A program made the position numbers and the translations under genes. From NCBI GenBank assembly GCA_001464695.1, contig LNDQ01000156.1, positions 124,001-188,000 of the forward strand: a DNA stretch of 64,000 nt, read 5' to 3'. Position 1 is the stretch's first letter, and every line of letters starts with the position of its first letter. Below the pieces are notes generated by a model. That model saw nothing but the letters and a program-made list of their open reading frames with translations, did no database searches and was not told the origin of the DNA. The DNA comes from Betaproteobacteria bacterium Ga0077523 (GTDB lineage Bacteria > Pseudomonadota > Gammaproteobacteria > Burkholderiales > Ga0077523). Below, piece after piece: positions 48,664 to 56,715 of the stretch.

Positions 48664-49737
48664 ATGAAGCGCTTGAGCATCAAGTCGAGCTGGGTCGTTG
48701 AAAGCGCGATGCTCAACGCCATCCACGAAACCGGGAAGCTCACCGAGGCGGTCAGCCGCATCGGCGTCTCCTACCGCCACGCCTGGAACCTGGTGGAAGG
48801 CTGGAATGCCTTCTTCGGCGCCCCGCTGGTCCGGTTCGAACGTGGCAAAGGGGCCTTTCTGACTCCCTTGGGCGAGCATCTGCTGTGGGCCGAGCAGCGG
48901 GTCAGCGCCCGGCTGGCGCTGCAGCTCGAATCGGTCGCCTCCGAGCTCAACCTGGAGATCAACCGGCTCATGGCCACGGCGGCGGCCACCATCCGCATTC
49001 ACGCCAGCCACGGGTTCGCGGTCGCGAAGATTCCCGACCTGCTGAAAGGCCAGGAGCGCATCCAGCTCGATCTGCGCTATGTCGGCAGCGTCGAATCCCT
49101 CATGTCGCTGAACAAGGGCACCTGTGACCTGGCCGGACTGCACGTGCCCGAAGGCGACCTCGCCCGCGCGGCGCTGGACCAGTACGCGCGCTGGCTCAAT
49201 CCGGCCAAGCAGCGCGTGATCCACCTGGTCACGCGGACCCAGGGGCTCTTCGTGGGCAGCGGCAATCCCAAGGGCATCCACGGCGTCCACGACCTGGTGC
49301 GGCCGGACATCACGTTCATCAACCGGCAAAAAGAGGCCGGCACGCGCCTGCTCTTCGATGAACTGCTGGCGCAAAGCGGTATCGAGGGTCGGCGCATCGA
49401 AGGCTACCGGACCGAAGAGTTCACCCACGCCGCAGTGGCGGCCTACGTCGCCAGCGGTGCAGCCGACGCCGGCTTCGGCGTCGAGCCGGCGGCACGACAG
49501 TTCCGGCTGGATTTCATTCCGCTCGCCCGTGAGCGCTACATCTTCATCTGCAACACCAAGGCGCTGGAGCGGCCGGAGATGATCGAACTGCTGACGCTGC
49601 TCAAGAGCGACCTGTTCGCAACCATGGTCGCTGAACTCCCAGGTTATTCCGCACCGAGCATCGGTGAAGTAGTGCGGCTGGAGGAAGCCCTGCCACAACT
49701 CGTGGAGAACGCAGCGAGCGCCCCGCGCGCCGCCTGA
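48664..49737 (+). CDS. ModE-type HTH regulator with substrate-binding-protein-like domain, probable fds regulator
   Basis: This is a 357-residue protein. Residues 1-85 resemble the ModE/LysR-like winged helix (MLNAIHETGKLTEAVSRIGV, SYRHAWNLVEGWNAFFGAPL, GKGAFLTPLGEHLLWAEQR). Residues 110-345 resemble a periplasmic-binding-protein fold (RIHASHGFAVAKIPDLLKG, LHVPEGDLA, FINRQKEAGTRLLFDELL, AYVASGAADAGFGVE). Such proteins can sense molybdate, formate or a related ligand. It is divergent from fdsG, with palindromes between, which makes it the likely fds regulator. The classical FdsR of Cupriavidus is described as LysR-type; here the HTH looks closer to ModE. Confidence 0.85.
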   Translation: MKRLSIKSSWVVESAMLNAIHETGKLTEAVSRIGVSYRHAWNLVEGWNAFFGAPLVRFERGKGAFLTPLGEHLLWAEQRVSARLALQLESVASELNLEINRLMATAAATIRIHASHGFAVAKIPDLLKGQERIQLDLRYVGSVESLMSLNKGTCDLAGLHVPEGDLARAALDQYARWLNPAKQRVIHLVTRTQGLFVGSGNPKGIHGVHDLVRPDITFINRQKEAGTRLLFDELLAQSGIEGRRIEGYRTEEFTHAAVAAYVASGAADAGFGVEPAARQFRLDFIPLARERYIFICNTKALERPEMIELLTLLKSDLFATMVAELPGYSAPSIGEVVRLEEALPQLVENAASAPRAA

Positions 49738-49740
49738 CGG

Positions 49741-49815
49741 CTCAGCCCTCGCCGGGCCGCCCCAAGAGGGCTGGCCCCCTGGGGGGAGAGGCCGCAAGGC
49801 CTATCGGGGGGGCAG
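49741..49815. repeat. second type of GC-rich intergenic repeat, between convergent genes
   Basis: About 75 bp containing GGGCCGCCCCAAGAGGG and GGCCCCCTGGGG in roughly inverted order, then AGGCCGCAAGGCCT, an exact hairpin (AGGCC-gcaa-GGCCT). The sequence resembles the CCCCAAG/CTTGGGG elements common after genes in Burkholderiales. It is unrelated to copies A-C. It lies between the convergent regulator and prpE ends and could terminate both. Confidence 0.55.
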
Positions 49816-51717
49816 TCACTTGCCGGCGACCGCCTCGCGGATCTGATCGAGGGCCGCGGGGTCTTCGAGCGTCGTGAGATCGCCCGGGTCGCGCCCTTCG
49901 GCGAGTGCCTGGATGCTCCGCCGCAGCAGCTTGCCCGAGCGCGTCTTCGGCAGCATGGCGATGAAATGCACGCGTGACGGACGGCCGATCGCACCGAGCT
50001 GCGCGTCGACGGTGGCCATCACTTCCTTCTCGAGCGCTGCCCTGCCCTCCGGCGTTGCCACCTTTGCCGCGTCTTTCACGACCGCGAATGCGAGGGGCAT
50101 CTGGCCCTTGAGCGCGTCGGCGACGCCGACCACGGCCACTTCGGCGATGGCGGCATGGCCTTGCACCGCTTCCTCGATTTCGCGCGTGCCAAGCCGATGG
50201 CCGGCGACATTGATGACGTCGTCGGTGCGTCCGAGGATGGTGTAGTAGCCGTCGTCGTCGCGGATGCCCCAGTCGAAGGAGGCATACACCTGCCGGTCGC
50301 GGAACGTCGAGAAATACGTACTCACGAAACGTGCATCGTCACCCCACACGGTGCACAGGCATCCGGGCGGCAACGGCGGCACAACGACAACCACGCCCTT
50401 CTCGTTCGCCTCCGCTTCGCTCGCATCCGACTCGCGCAGCAACCGGAGATCGTAACCATAGGCGGGAAACGACGGGCTGCCGAACTTGATCGGCGTCTGC
50501 TCCACGCCCGGCATCGCGGTCAGCATGGGCCACCCGGTTTCGGTCTGCCAGTAGTGATCGATGACCGGCTTGCCGAGCGCATCGCTGATCCATCGATGGG
50601 TCGGTTCGTCGAGCGGCTCGCCGGCGAGAAACAGGTGGCGCAGGGACGACAGATCGTGCTTCGAGATGTATTCGGGATCCTGCTTCTTCAGCACGCGGAT
50701 CGCGGTGGGCGCGGAGAACATCACGCTTACCTTGTGCTCAGCCACGATCTTCCACCAGATGCCGGGGTCCGGCCGGATCGGCGTGCCTTCGTAGAGGATG
50801 GTCGTCATCCCGGCGATCAGCGGTGCGTAGATGATGTACGAATGGCCCACCACCCAGCCGATGTCGGAGGTGGTGAACATGGTCTCGCCGGCATGGCCGC
50901 AGAAGATGTACTTCATCGAGGCCGCGAGTGCCACGGCGTAGCCGCCCACGTCGCGCTGCACTCCCTTGGGCTTGCCGGTGGTGCCCGAGGTGTAGAGGAT
51001 GTACGACGGCTCGTTCGACTCGAGCCAGGTCACCGGCACCTGCGCGTGGAAATGCTCTTCGCGCAGCGCGTGCCAGTCGACATCGCGCGGCTTCTCGCGC
51101 CGGAAATCCGGATCGAGGTCGCGGTTCACCAGCAGCACGTGATCGGGTTTCGATTGCGCGAGGCGCAGGGCTTCGTCCAGCAGCGGCTTGTACCTGACCA
51201 CCTTGCCCGCGCGCATGCCGGCATCGGCGGAAACGATCAGCTTCGGCCGCGCATCGTCGATGCGGGTTGCGAGACTGTGCGATGCGAAACCGCCGAAGAC
51301 CACCGAATGGATTGCGCCGAGCCGCGCACAGGCGAGCATCGCGAACACGGCTTCGGGGATCATCGGCATGTAGACAAGCACCCGATCGCCCTTGCGTACG
51401 CCGAGGGCCGCCATCATGGCGGCGCAGCGGTTCACTTCCGTGTACAGCTCGGAATAGGTGTAGCTCTTCTCGTGGTCGGTTTCGGTGGAAATGTAGACCA
51501 GCGCCTTCTGGTCGCCGCGGGTCGCGATGTGCCGATCGACCGCGTTGTGGCACAGGCTGGTCTTGCCGCCCACGAACCAGCGCGCGAACGGCGGCTGCGA
51601 ATAGTCGAGCACGCGGTCGAAGGGCCGGTTCCAGTCGATGAGCGCGGCCTGCTCGCGCCAGAAGCCGTCGCGGTCCCGGATCGACCGGCGGTGGAATGCC
51701 TCGTACGTGGCGCCCAT
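49816..51717 (-). CDS. prpE: propionyl-CoA synthetase (possible acrylate-CoA ligase)
   Basis: This 633-residue AMP-forming ligase of the Acs/PrpE type has the P-loop [20 protein letters not shown], the acyl-pocket motif VIDHYWQTETGWPML, the hinge GRTDDVINVAGHRLGTREIE and the catalytic Lys in [17 protein letters not shown]. The QTETGWP form, with Trp-Pro after TETG in place of Gly-His, and the N-terminus MGATYEAFHRRSIRDRDGFW separate it from Acs and point to PrpE. It is followed on the same strand by no methylcitrate gene. The upstream gene (13 bp away) is an AcuI-type reductase, as in acrylate assimilation. Confidence 0.92.
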   Translation of the reverse strand: MGATYEAFHRRSIRDRDGFWREQAALIDWNRPFDRVLDYSQPPFARWFVGGKTSLCHNAVDRHIATRGDQKALVYISTETDHEKSYTYSELYTEVNRCAAMMAALGVRKGDRVLVYMPMIPEAVFAMLACARLGAIHSVVFGGFASHSLATRIDDARPKLIVSADAGMRAGKVVRYKPLLDEALRLAQSKPDHVLLVNRDLDPDFRREKPRDVDWHALREEHFHAQVPVTWLESNEPSYILYTSGTTGKPKGVQRDVGGYAVALAASMKYIFCGHAGETMFTTSDIGWVVGHSYIIYAPLIAGMTTILYEGTPIRPDPGIWWKIVAEHKVSVMFSAPTAIRVLKKQDPEYISKHDLSSLRHLFLAGEPLDEPTHRWISDALGKPVIDHYWQTETGWPMLTAMPGVEQTPIKFGSPSFPAYGYDLRLLRESDASEAEANEKGVVVVVPPLPPGCLCTVWGDDARFVSTYFSTFRDRQVYASFDWGIRDDDGYYTILGRTDDVINVAGHRLGTREIEEAVQGHAAIAEVAVVGVADALKGQMPLAFAVVKDAAKVATPEGRAALEKEVMATVDAQLGAIGRPSRVHFIAMLPKTRSGKLLRRSIQALAEGRDPGDLTTLEDPAALDQIREAVAGK

Positions 51718-51729
51718 CGCCGTTCTCCC

Positions 51730-52719
51730 TCAGCCGATGCGGACGACGGTGCGCCCGCGCACCGCGCCCTTGATGAATGCGTCGAAGGCACCCGGCAGGG
51801 CCGCGAACTCGATGGTCTTCGTCATCGCGGCGAGATGCGGAGGCTTCATGTCGGAGCCGAGGCGTTGCCAGACTTCGGTTCGCTGCGGCATCGGGCAGTT
51901 GACCGAATCCACGCCGCACAGCGTCACGCCGCGCAGAATGAACGGCATCACCGTCGTGTTGAGCGTGTGGCTGGCGGCCAGGCCGATGCTGGCGATGGGG
52001 CCGCCCACCTGCATGGTGCTCGCCATCCACGCCAGCACGTCGCCGCCGAGGTTGTCCACGGCACCGGCCCAGGTGGCCTTGTCGAGCGGCTTGATCTTCT
52101 CGAGGCCGAGACTGGAGCGCAGCATGACTTCCTTGGCTCCGAGCTGCTTCAGGTAGTCCGTCTCGGCTTCCTTGCCGGTCAGCGCGACCACGTGATACCC
52201 CAGGCGCGCCAGGATATCGACGGCGACGGAACCGACGCCGCCCGTGGCGCCGCTCACGACGACGGGCCCGTTCGCGGGTTTGAGGCCGTTCGCTTCCATG
52301 CGGACCACCGCGAGTCCTGCCGTGAATCCGGCGGTGCCGAGCGCCATGGCCTCGTAGGCATCGAGGCCGGGGGGCATCTTCACCACCCACGAGGCCGGGA
52401 CACGCATGTAGCCGGCATAGCCGCCGTCGTGCGCCACACCGACGTCGTAGCTCGTGCAGATCACCGGATCGCCCGGCTTGAAGGCGGGATCGGTGGACGA
52501 CTCCACCACGCCGGCACCGTCGATGCCGCCGTTGCAGGGAAAGCGCCGGATGATCTTGCCCGTGCCCGTGGCGGACAACGCGTCCTTGAAGTTGATGCTG
52601 GACGCGAGGGTGCGGATCACGACCTCGCCAGGGTCCAGTTGATCGACGGTCATGTCGACCATGCGACCCGCGACCTTGCCGTCTTCGTTGAAGGTGCGAA
52701 ATGCCTTGAACGTGCTCAT
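51730..52719 (-). CDS. acuI: YhdH/AcuI-type acryloyl-CoA reductase (NADPH)
   Basis: This 329-residue zinc-free medium-chain reductase has VVIRTLASSINFKDALSATG at the N-terminus, the nucleotide fold VVVSGATGGVGSVAVDILARLG near residue 153, and the YhdH/YhfP-specific features ALGTAGFTAGLAVVRME and GVDSVNCPM. AcuI enzymes reduce toxic acryloyl-CoA to propionyl-CoA with NADPH. Only 12 bp separate its stop from the prpE start, so ligase and reductase are co-expressed. A general quinone-oxidoreductase label would be the cautious alternative. Confidence 0.88.
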   Translation of the reverse strand: MSTFKAFRTFNEDGKVAGRMVDMTVDQLDPGEVVIRTLASSINFKDALSATGTGKIIRRFPCNGGIDGAGVVESSTDPAFKPGDPVICTSYDVGVAHDGGYAGYMRVPASWVVKMPPGLDAYEAMALGTAGFTAGLAVVRMEANGLKPANGPVVVSGATGGVGSVAVDILARLGYHVVALTGKEAETDYLKQLGAKEVMLRSSLGLEKIKPLDKATWAGAVDNLGGDVLAWMASTMQVGGPIASIGLAASHTLNTTVMPFILRGVTLCGVDSVNCPMPQRTEVWQRLGSDMKPPHLAAMTKTIEFAALPGAFDAFIKGAVRGRTVVRIG

Positions 52720-52749
52720 CCGGGTCTCCTCCCCATCTTGTAGTAGGCC

Positions 52750-53862
52750 TCAGCCCAGATGGGCTTCGCCGAGATATTGATGCGTCTGCATTTCCACCAG
52801 GCGGCTCGCGGTGCGCTCCCGTTCGCTCGACGGCGCCACGTCCGCGAACAGTTCCAGGGCCGATGCCTGGGCCGCGACCACAAGCTTAACCCGCCGGTCG
52901 TAGAACTCGTCCACCATCCACGTGAGGCGCCGCATGCGGTCGGCCGCGCCGGTTGCGGGAAAGCGCGGTACGCCGTCGAGGATCACCGTGTGGAAGCGCC
53001 GCGCCAGTTCGATGTAGTCGGCCTGGGCGCGCGGCCCGCCGCACAGGGTCTCGAAGTCGAACCAGGCGACACCGCTTGCGACGCGGCGGGCTTCGATGCC
53101 ACGACCTTCGATATCCAGGGTCTGCGGGTGTCCGTGAGTCCCGGCCATGTGCAGGAATGCGTCGCTCAGTGCCCGTGCCGAGGCTTCGCTCACCGGTGTG
53201 TGCCACGTGCCGGCCTGCTCCAGCACCCGCTGGCGATAGTCGGTGCCGCCGTCCATCTGCAGCACGTCGAGATTCTGCTCGATGAGCTCGATGGCCGGCA
53301 GGAACTGCGCGCGTTGCAGACCGTGGAGGTACAGATCGCGCGGCGGCGTATTGGATGTCGTGACCAATGTCACACCACGTTCGAACAGACCTTCGAGCAG
53401 CTTGCGCATCAGCATCGCATCGCCGATGTCGGTGACCTGAAACTCGTCGAGGCACAGCAAGCGGGCTTCAGAGGCAACGCGCTCGGCCACGGCCTGCATC
53501 GGTTCGGCCTGGCCCTGCAGGCGCTTGAGATCGTGGTGGATGCCCTGCATGAAACGATGGAAATGCTCGCGCTGCTTGCGCGGCTCGGCCGCGTACTCGT
53601 AATACCCATCCATCAGGAAACTCTTGCCCCGCCCCACACCGCCCCACAGGTAGACGCCGCGGACGGGTGTGGGGTCGCTGCGCAGGAATCGCAGCCAGGA
53701 CTTGCCGTTGGAGTCGGCCAGTTCGCGTTCGATGCGCTCGAATGCCGCGAGCGCTTCGCGTTGCGCCACGTCGAGCTCGAAACCCTGTTCCGCGGCGCGG
53801 GCCGCCAGCCATGCTTCGAGCGATGACGCAGCAGGCACGGCACGGGCGTTCGGCGACACCAT
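52750..53862 (-). CDS. zapE: cell division ATPase ZapE (AFG1 family)
   Basis: This 370-residue AAA-type ATPase has Walker A LWGGVGRGKSFLMDGYYEY near residue 73, Walker B LLCLDEFQVTDIGDAML near 136, and TLVTTSNTPPRDLYLHGLQR near 166. It also has the family's FDFETLCGGPRAQADYIELA near 270 and RRLTWMVDEFYDRRVKL. ZapE destabilises FtsZ bundles late in division under low oxygen. It follows lpdA by 27 bp, a placement conserved in betaproteobacteria. Confidence 0.93.
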   Translation of the reverse strand: MVSPNARAVPAASSLEAWLAARAAEQGFELDVAQREALAAFERIERELADSNGKSWLRFLRSDPTPVRGVYLWGGVGRGKSFLMDGYYEYAAEPRKQREHFHRFMQGIHHDLKRLQGQAEPMQAVAERVASEARLLCLDEFQVTDIGDAMLMRKLLEGLFERGVTLVTTSNTPPRDLYLHGLQRAQFLPAIELIEQNLDVLQMDGGTDYRQRVLEQAGTWHTPVSEASARALSDAFLHMAGTHGHPQTLDIEGRGIEARRVASGVAWFDFETLCGGPRAQADYIELARRFHTVILDGVPRFPATGAADRMRRLTWMVDEFYDRRVKLVVAAQASALELFADVAPSSERERTASRLVEMQTHQYLGEAHLG

Positions 53863-53889
53863 GAGGCGCGGGCCGTCGAGCCGGGTCGA

Positions 53890-55326
53890 TCAGATGTTCA
53901 GGGTGCGCTTGTCGACACCGAGCGCGGCCTCGTGCATCGCTTCGGAGAGCGACGGGTGCGCGTGCACGATGCGGGCAATGTCCTCGCTGGTCGCGCCGAA
54001 CTCCATGGCGACCACCGCTTCCGAGATCAGCTCGGAAGCGAACGGCCCGATGATGTGCACGCCGAGGATGCGGTCGGTGGTGGCGTCCGCTAGCATCTTG
54101 CAGAAGCCGGCGGTTTCGCCGAGGGCGCGCGCGCGGCCGGACGCGATGAAGGGGAATTGCCCCGCGCGGTAGGTCACACCCTGCGCTTTCAGTTCCTGCT
54201 CGGTCTTGCCGACCCAGGCGATCTCGGGCGCGGTGTAGATGACCCAGGGTACGGTCGCGAGATCGACGTGCGGCGATTGTCCGGCGATGGTCTCGGCCAC
54301 GGCCACACCCTCTTCCGAGGACTTGTGCGCGAGCATCGGCCCGCGCACCGCATCGCCGATGGCAAAGACGTTCGGCAGATTGGTGCGGCAGGCACCGTCC
54401 ACTTCGACGAACCCGCGAGAGTCCAGCTTGAGACCCACGGAGTCCGCGTTGAGCCCCGATGTGTTCGGGAGCCGGCCGATGGCGACGATCAGGCGGTCGT
54501 ATTCCTCGCGGTGCTTCTTGCCGTCGCGGTCGTCGTATTCGACCTTGACCGAATCCTTGCCGGCCTTGATCTCCCCGACCTTCACACCGGTGTAGATCTT
54601 GAGGCCCAGAGGTCCTGTGAACTGGCGGAAGGCCTCCTTGGCGACGTGCTCGTCGGCCGCTCCGAGAAACGCCGGCAGGGCTTCGAGGATGGTCACTTCC
54701 GACCCGAGGCGGCGCCACACGCTGCCCATCTCGAGGCCGATCACGCCGGCACCGATGACGCCCAGGCGCTTCGGTACGGCGTCGAGTGCCAGCGCTCCGA
54801 TGTTGTCGCACACGAGGCGGTTGTCGATCTCGACCCCCGGGAGCGGCCGCGGCAGCGAGCCCGTAGCCACGATCACATGACGGGCTTCGATGGTCTCGGG
54901 TACGCCGTCGCCATGGACTTCGATCTGATAACCGCCTTCGGGCGTGCGCCCGGCGAAACGGCCGAAGCCGTGCATGGACTCGACCTTGTTCTTCTTGAAC
55001 AGCAGCGCAATGCCGCTGGTGAAGGTGTCGACGATCTTTTCCTTGCGGGCCTGCATCTTCGGCACGTCGATGGTGACACCCTTGACGCCGATACCGTGGT
55101 CTTCGAACTTGTGCAGCGCGCGCTCGTAGTTCTCGGAGGATTCGAGCAGCGCCTTGGACGGAATGCAGCCCACGTTGAGGCAGGTGCCCCCGAGGCTCGG
55201 CTTGCCTTGCGCGTTCTTCCAGCCGTCGATGCAGACCGTGGACAGCTTCAACTGCGCGGCACGGATGGCGGCGATGTAGCCACCGGGACCGGCACCGATC
55301 ACTGCGACATCGAATTGCTTGGGCAT
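53890..55326 (-). CDS. lpdA: dihydrolipoyl dehydrogenase (E3)
   Basis: This 478-residue flavoprotein has an FAD-binding start ([21 protein letters not shown]), a redox disulfide in [16 protein letters not shown] near residue 43, an NAD fold ([20 protein letters not shown]) near 180, and the catalytic His-Glu in [16 protein letters not shown] near the C-terminus. It re-oxidises the lipoyl group of the oxoglutarate dehydrogenase complex. The ATG at 55326 gives [11 protein letters not shown]. An upstream in-frame start at 55344 would add six residues. Confidence 0.95.
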   Translation of the reverse strand: MPKQFDVAVIGAGPGGYIAAIRAAQLKLSTVCIDGWKNAQGKPSLGGTCLNVGCIPSKALLESSENYERALHKFEDHGIGVKGVTIDVPKMQARKEKIVDTFTSGIALLFKKNKVESMHGFGRFAGRTPEGGYQIEVHGDGVPETIEARHVIVATGSLPRPLPGVEIDNRLVCDNIGALALDAVPKRLGVIGAGVIGLEMGSVWRRLGSEVTILEALPAFLGAADEHVAKEAFRQFTGPLGLKIYTGVKVGEIKAGKDSVKVEYDDRDGKKHREEYDRLIVAIGRLPNTSGLNADSVGLKLDSRGFVEVDGACRTNLPNVFAIGDAVRGPMLAHKSSEEGVAVAETIAGQSPHVDLATVPWVIYTAPEIAWVGKTEQELKAQGVTYRAGQFPFIASGRARALGETAGFCKMLADATTDRILGVHIIGPFASELISEAVVAMEFGATSEDIARIVHAHPSLSEAMHEAALGVDKRTLNI

Positions 55327-55443
55327 GGTGACTCCGGGTGTCACCGGCCGCTGCGACCGCCGCGTCCGGCGCTACTGCAATAGATGGGAGCGCAAGGCTC
55401 CGGCGTCAACCCTCGAGGGCGCCGAGGGCCGACGTCTTACCGG

Positions 55444-56682
55444 CTAGAGGTCGAGCAGCAGCCGCGCCGGATCTTCCAGCGCTTCCTTGATGGCCACCAG
55501 GCCGAGCACCGCTTCGCGGCCGTCGATGATGCGGTGGTCGTAGGACATGGCGAGGTAGTTCATGGGGCGGATGACGATCTGGCCATTCTCCACCACCGGA
55601 CGATCCTTGGTCGCGTGCACGCCCAGGATGGCGCTCTGGGGCGGGTTGATGATGGGTGTGGACAGCATCGAGCCGAACACCCCGCCGTTGGAGATGGAGA
55701 ACGTGCCGCCGGTCAGCTCCTCGATGGTGAGTTTGCCTTCCTGTGCGCGCGCACCATAGTCGGCAATGATCTTCTCGATGTCCGCGAGCGAAGCCTGGTC
55801 CGCATTGCGGATGATCGGCACCACCAACCCGCGCGGACTGCCCACGGCGATGCCGACGTCGAAGTATCCGTGATAGACGATATCGGTACCGTCCACCGAG
55901 GCGTTCAAGACCGGATACTTCTTGAGCGCGGCCACCGACGCTTTCACGAAGAAGGACATGAAGCCAAGCTTCACGCCGTGGTCCTTCTCGAAACGGTCCT
56001 TGTACTTGTTGCGCAGGTCGATCACGGCCTGCATGTTCACTTCGTTGAAGGTGGTGAGAATCGCCGCCGTCGACTGCGATTGCACCAGGCGCTCGGCGAC
56101 CCGTTGGCGCAGGCGCGACATCGCCACACGCTTTTCGGGGCGATCGCCCATCAGGCTGTCGATATCGACGGGTGCGGGCAACGGTGCCGCCGTGCGTGTG
56201 CCGCCGGCCACGTGAGCCACGACGTCCGGCTTGGTGACCCGCCCGCCGCGGCCGCTCCCCGCGACCTGGGCCAGGTCCACGTGGTTGTCGGCGGCGATCT
56301 TCTTCGCCGCGGGCATCGCGATGACCTCGCCACCGGTTGCCGTTGCGGCGCGTTGCGGCTCGGGAGTCGGTTTGGACACCGCTGGCGCAGCCTTGGCTTC
56401 CGCTTTCGGCTTCTCTGCCGCTGCCGGCGCGGCTGTCGCCTTCGCCTCGGTGTCGATCTGCGCGATGATCTCGTTGCTCACGACGGTGCCGCCGTCGCCC
56501 TTCAGTATCTTGGTGAGCACGCCCGCTTCCGGGGCAGGCAACTCGAGCACGACCTTGTCGGTCTCGATGTCGATCAGGTTCTCGTCGCGATTGACGAATT
56601 CGCCCTGCTTCTTGTGCCAGGAGAGCAGCGTGGCTTCGGCCACGGATTCGGACAGCGCCGGCACTTTCACTTCGATCAGCAT
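55444..56682 (-). CDS. sucB: dihydrolipoamide succinyltransferase (E2 of 2-oxoglutarate dehydrogenase)
   Basis: This is a 412-residue protein. The lipoyl domain holds the attachment Lys in [18 protein letters not shown] near residue 43. An Ala/Pro/Lys-rich linker follows, then a peripheral-subunit-binding domain ([20 protein letters not shown]), and the catalytic domain ends with [19 protein letters not shown], where His and Asp are catalytic. The single lipoyl domain and [13 protein letters not shown]-like start ([13 protein letters not shown]) indicate SucB, not AceF. It lies 33 bp downstream of sucA. Confidence 0.96.
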   Translation of the reverse strand: MLIEVKVPALSESVAEATLLSWHKKQGEFVNRDENLIDIETDKVVLELPAPEAGVLTKILKGDGGTVVSNEIIAQIDTEAKATAAPAAAEKPKAEAKAAPAVSKPTPEPQRAATATGGEVIAMPAAKKIAADNHVDLAQVAGSGRGGRVTKPDVVAHVAGGTRTAAPLPAPVDIDSLMGDRPEKRVAMSRLRQRVAERLVQSQSTAAILTTFNEVNMQAVIDLRNKYKDRFEKDHGVKLGFMSFFVKASVAALKKYPVLNASVDGTDIVYHGYFDVGIAVGSPRGLVVPIIRNADQASLADIEKIIADYGARAQEGKLTIEELTGGTFSISNGGVFGSMLSTPIINPPQSAILGVHATKDRPVVENGQIVIRPMNYLAMSYDHRIIDGREAVLGLVAIKEALEDPARLLLDL

Positions 56683-56715
56683 GGATGCTCCGTGATTCGG
56701 TGATCCGTTGTGTTG

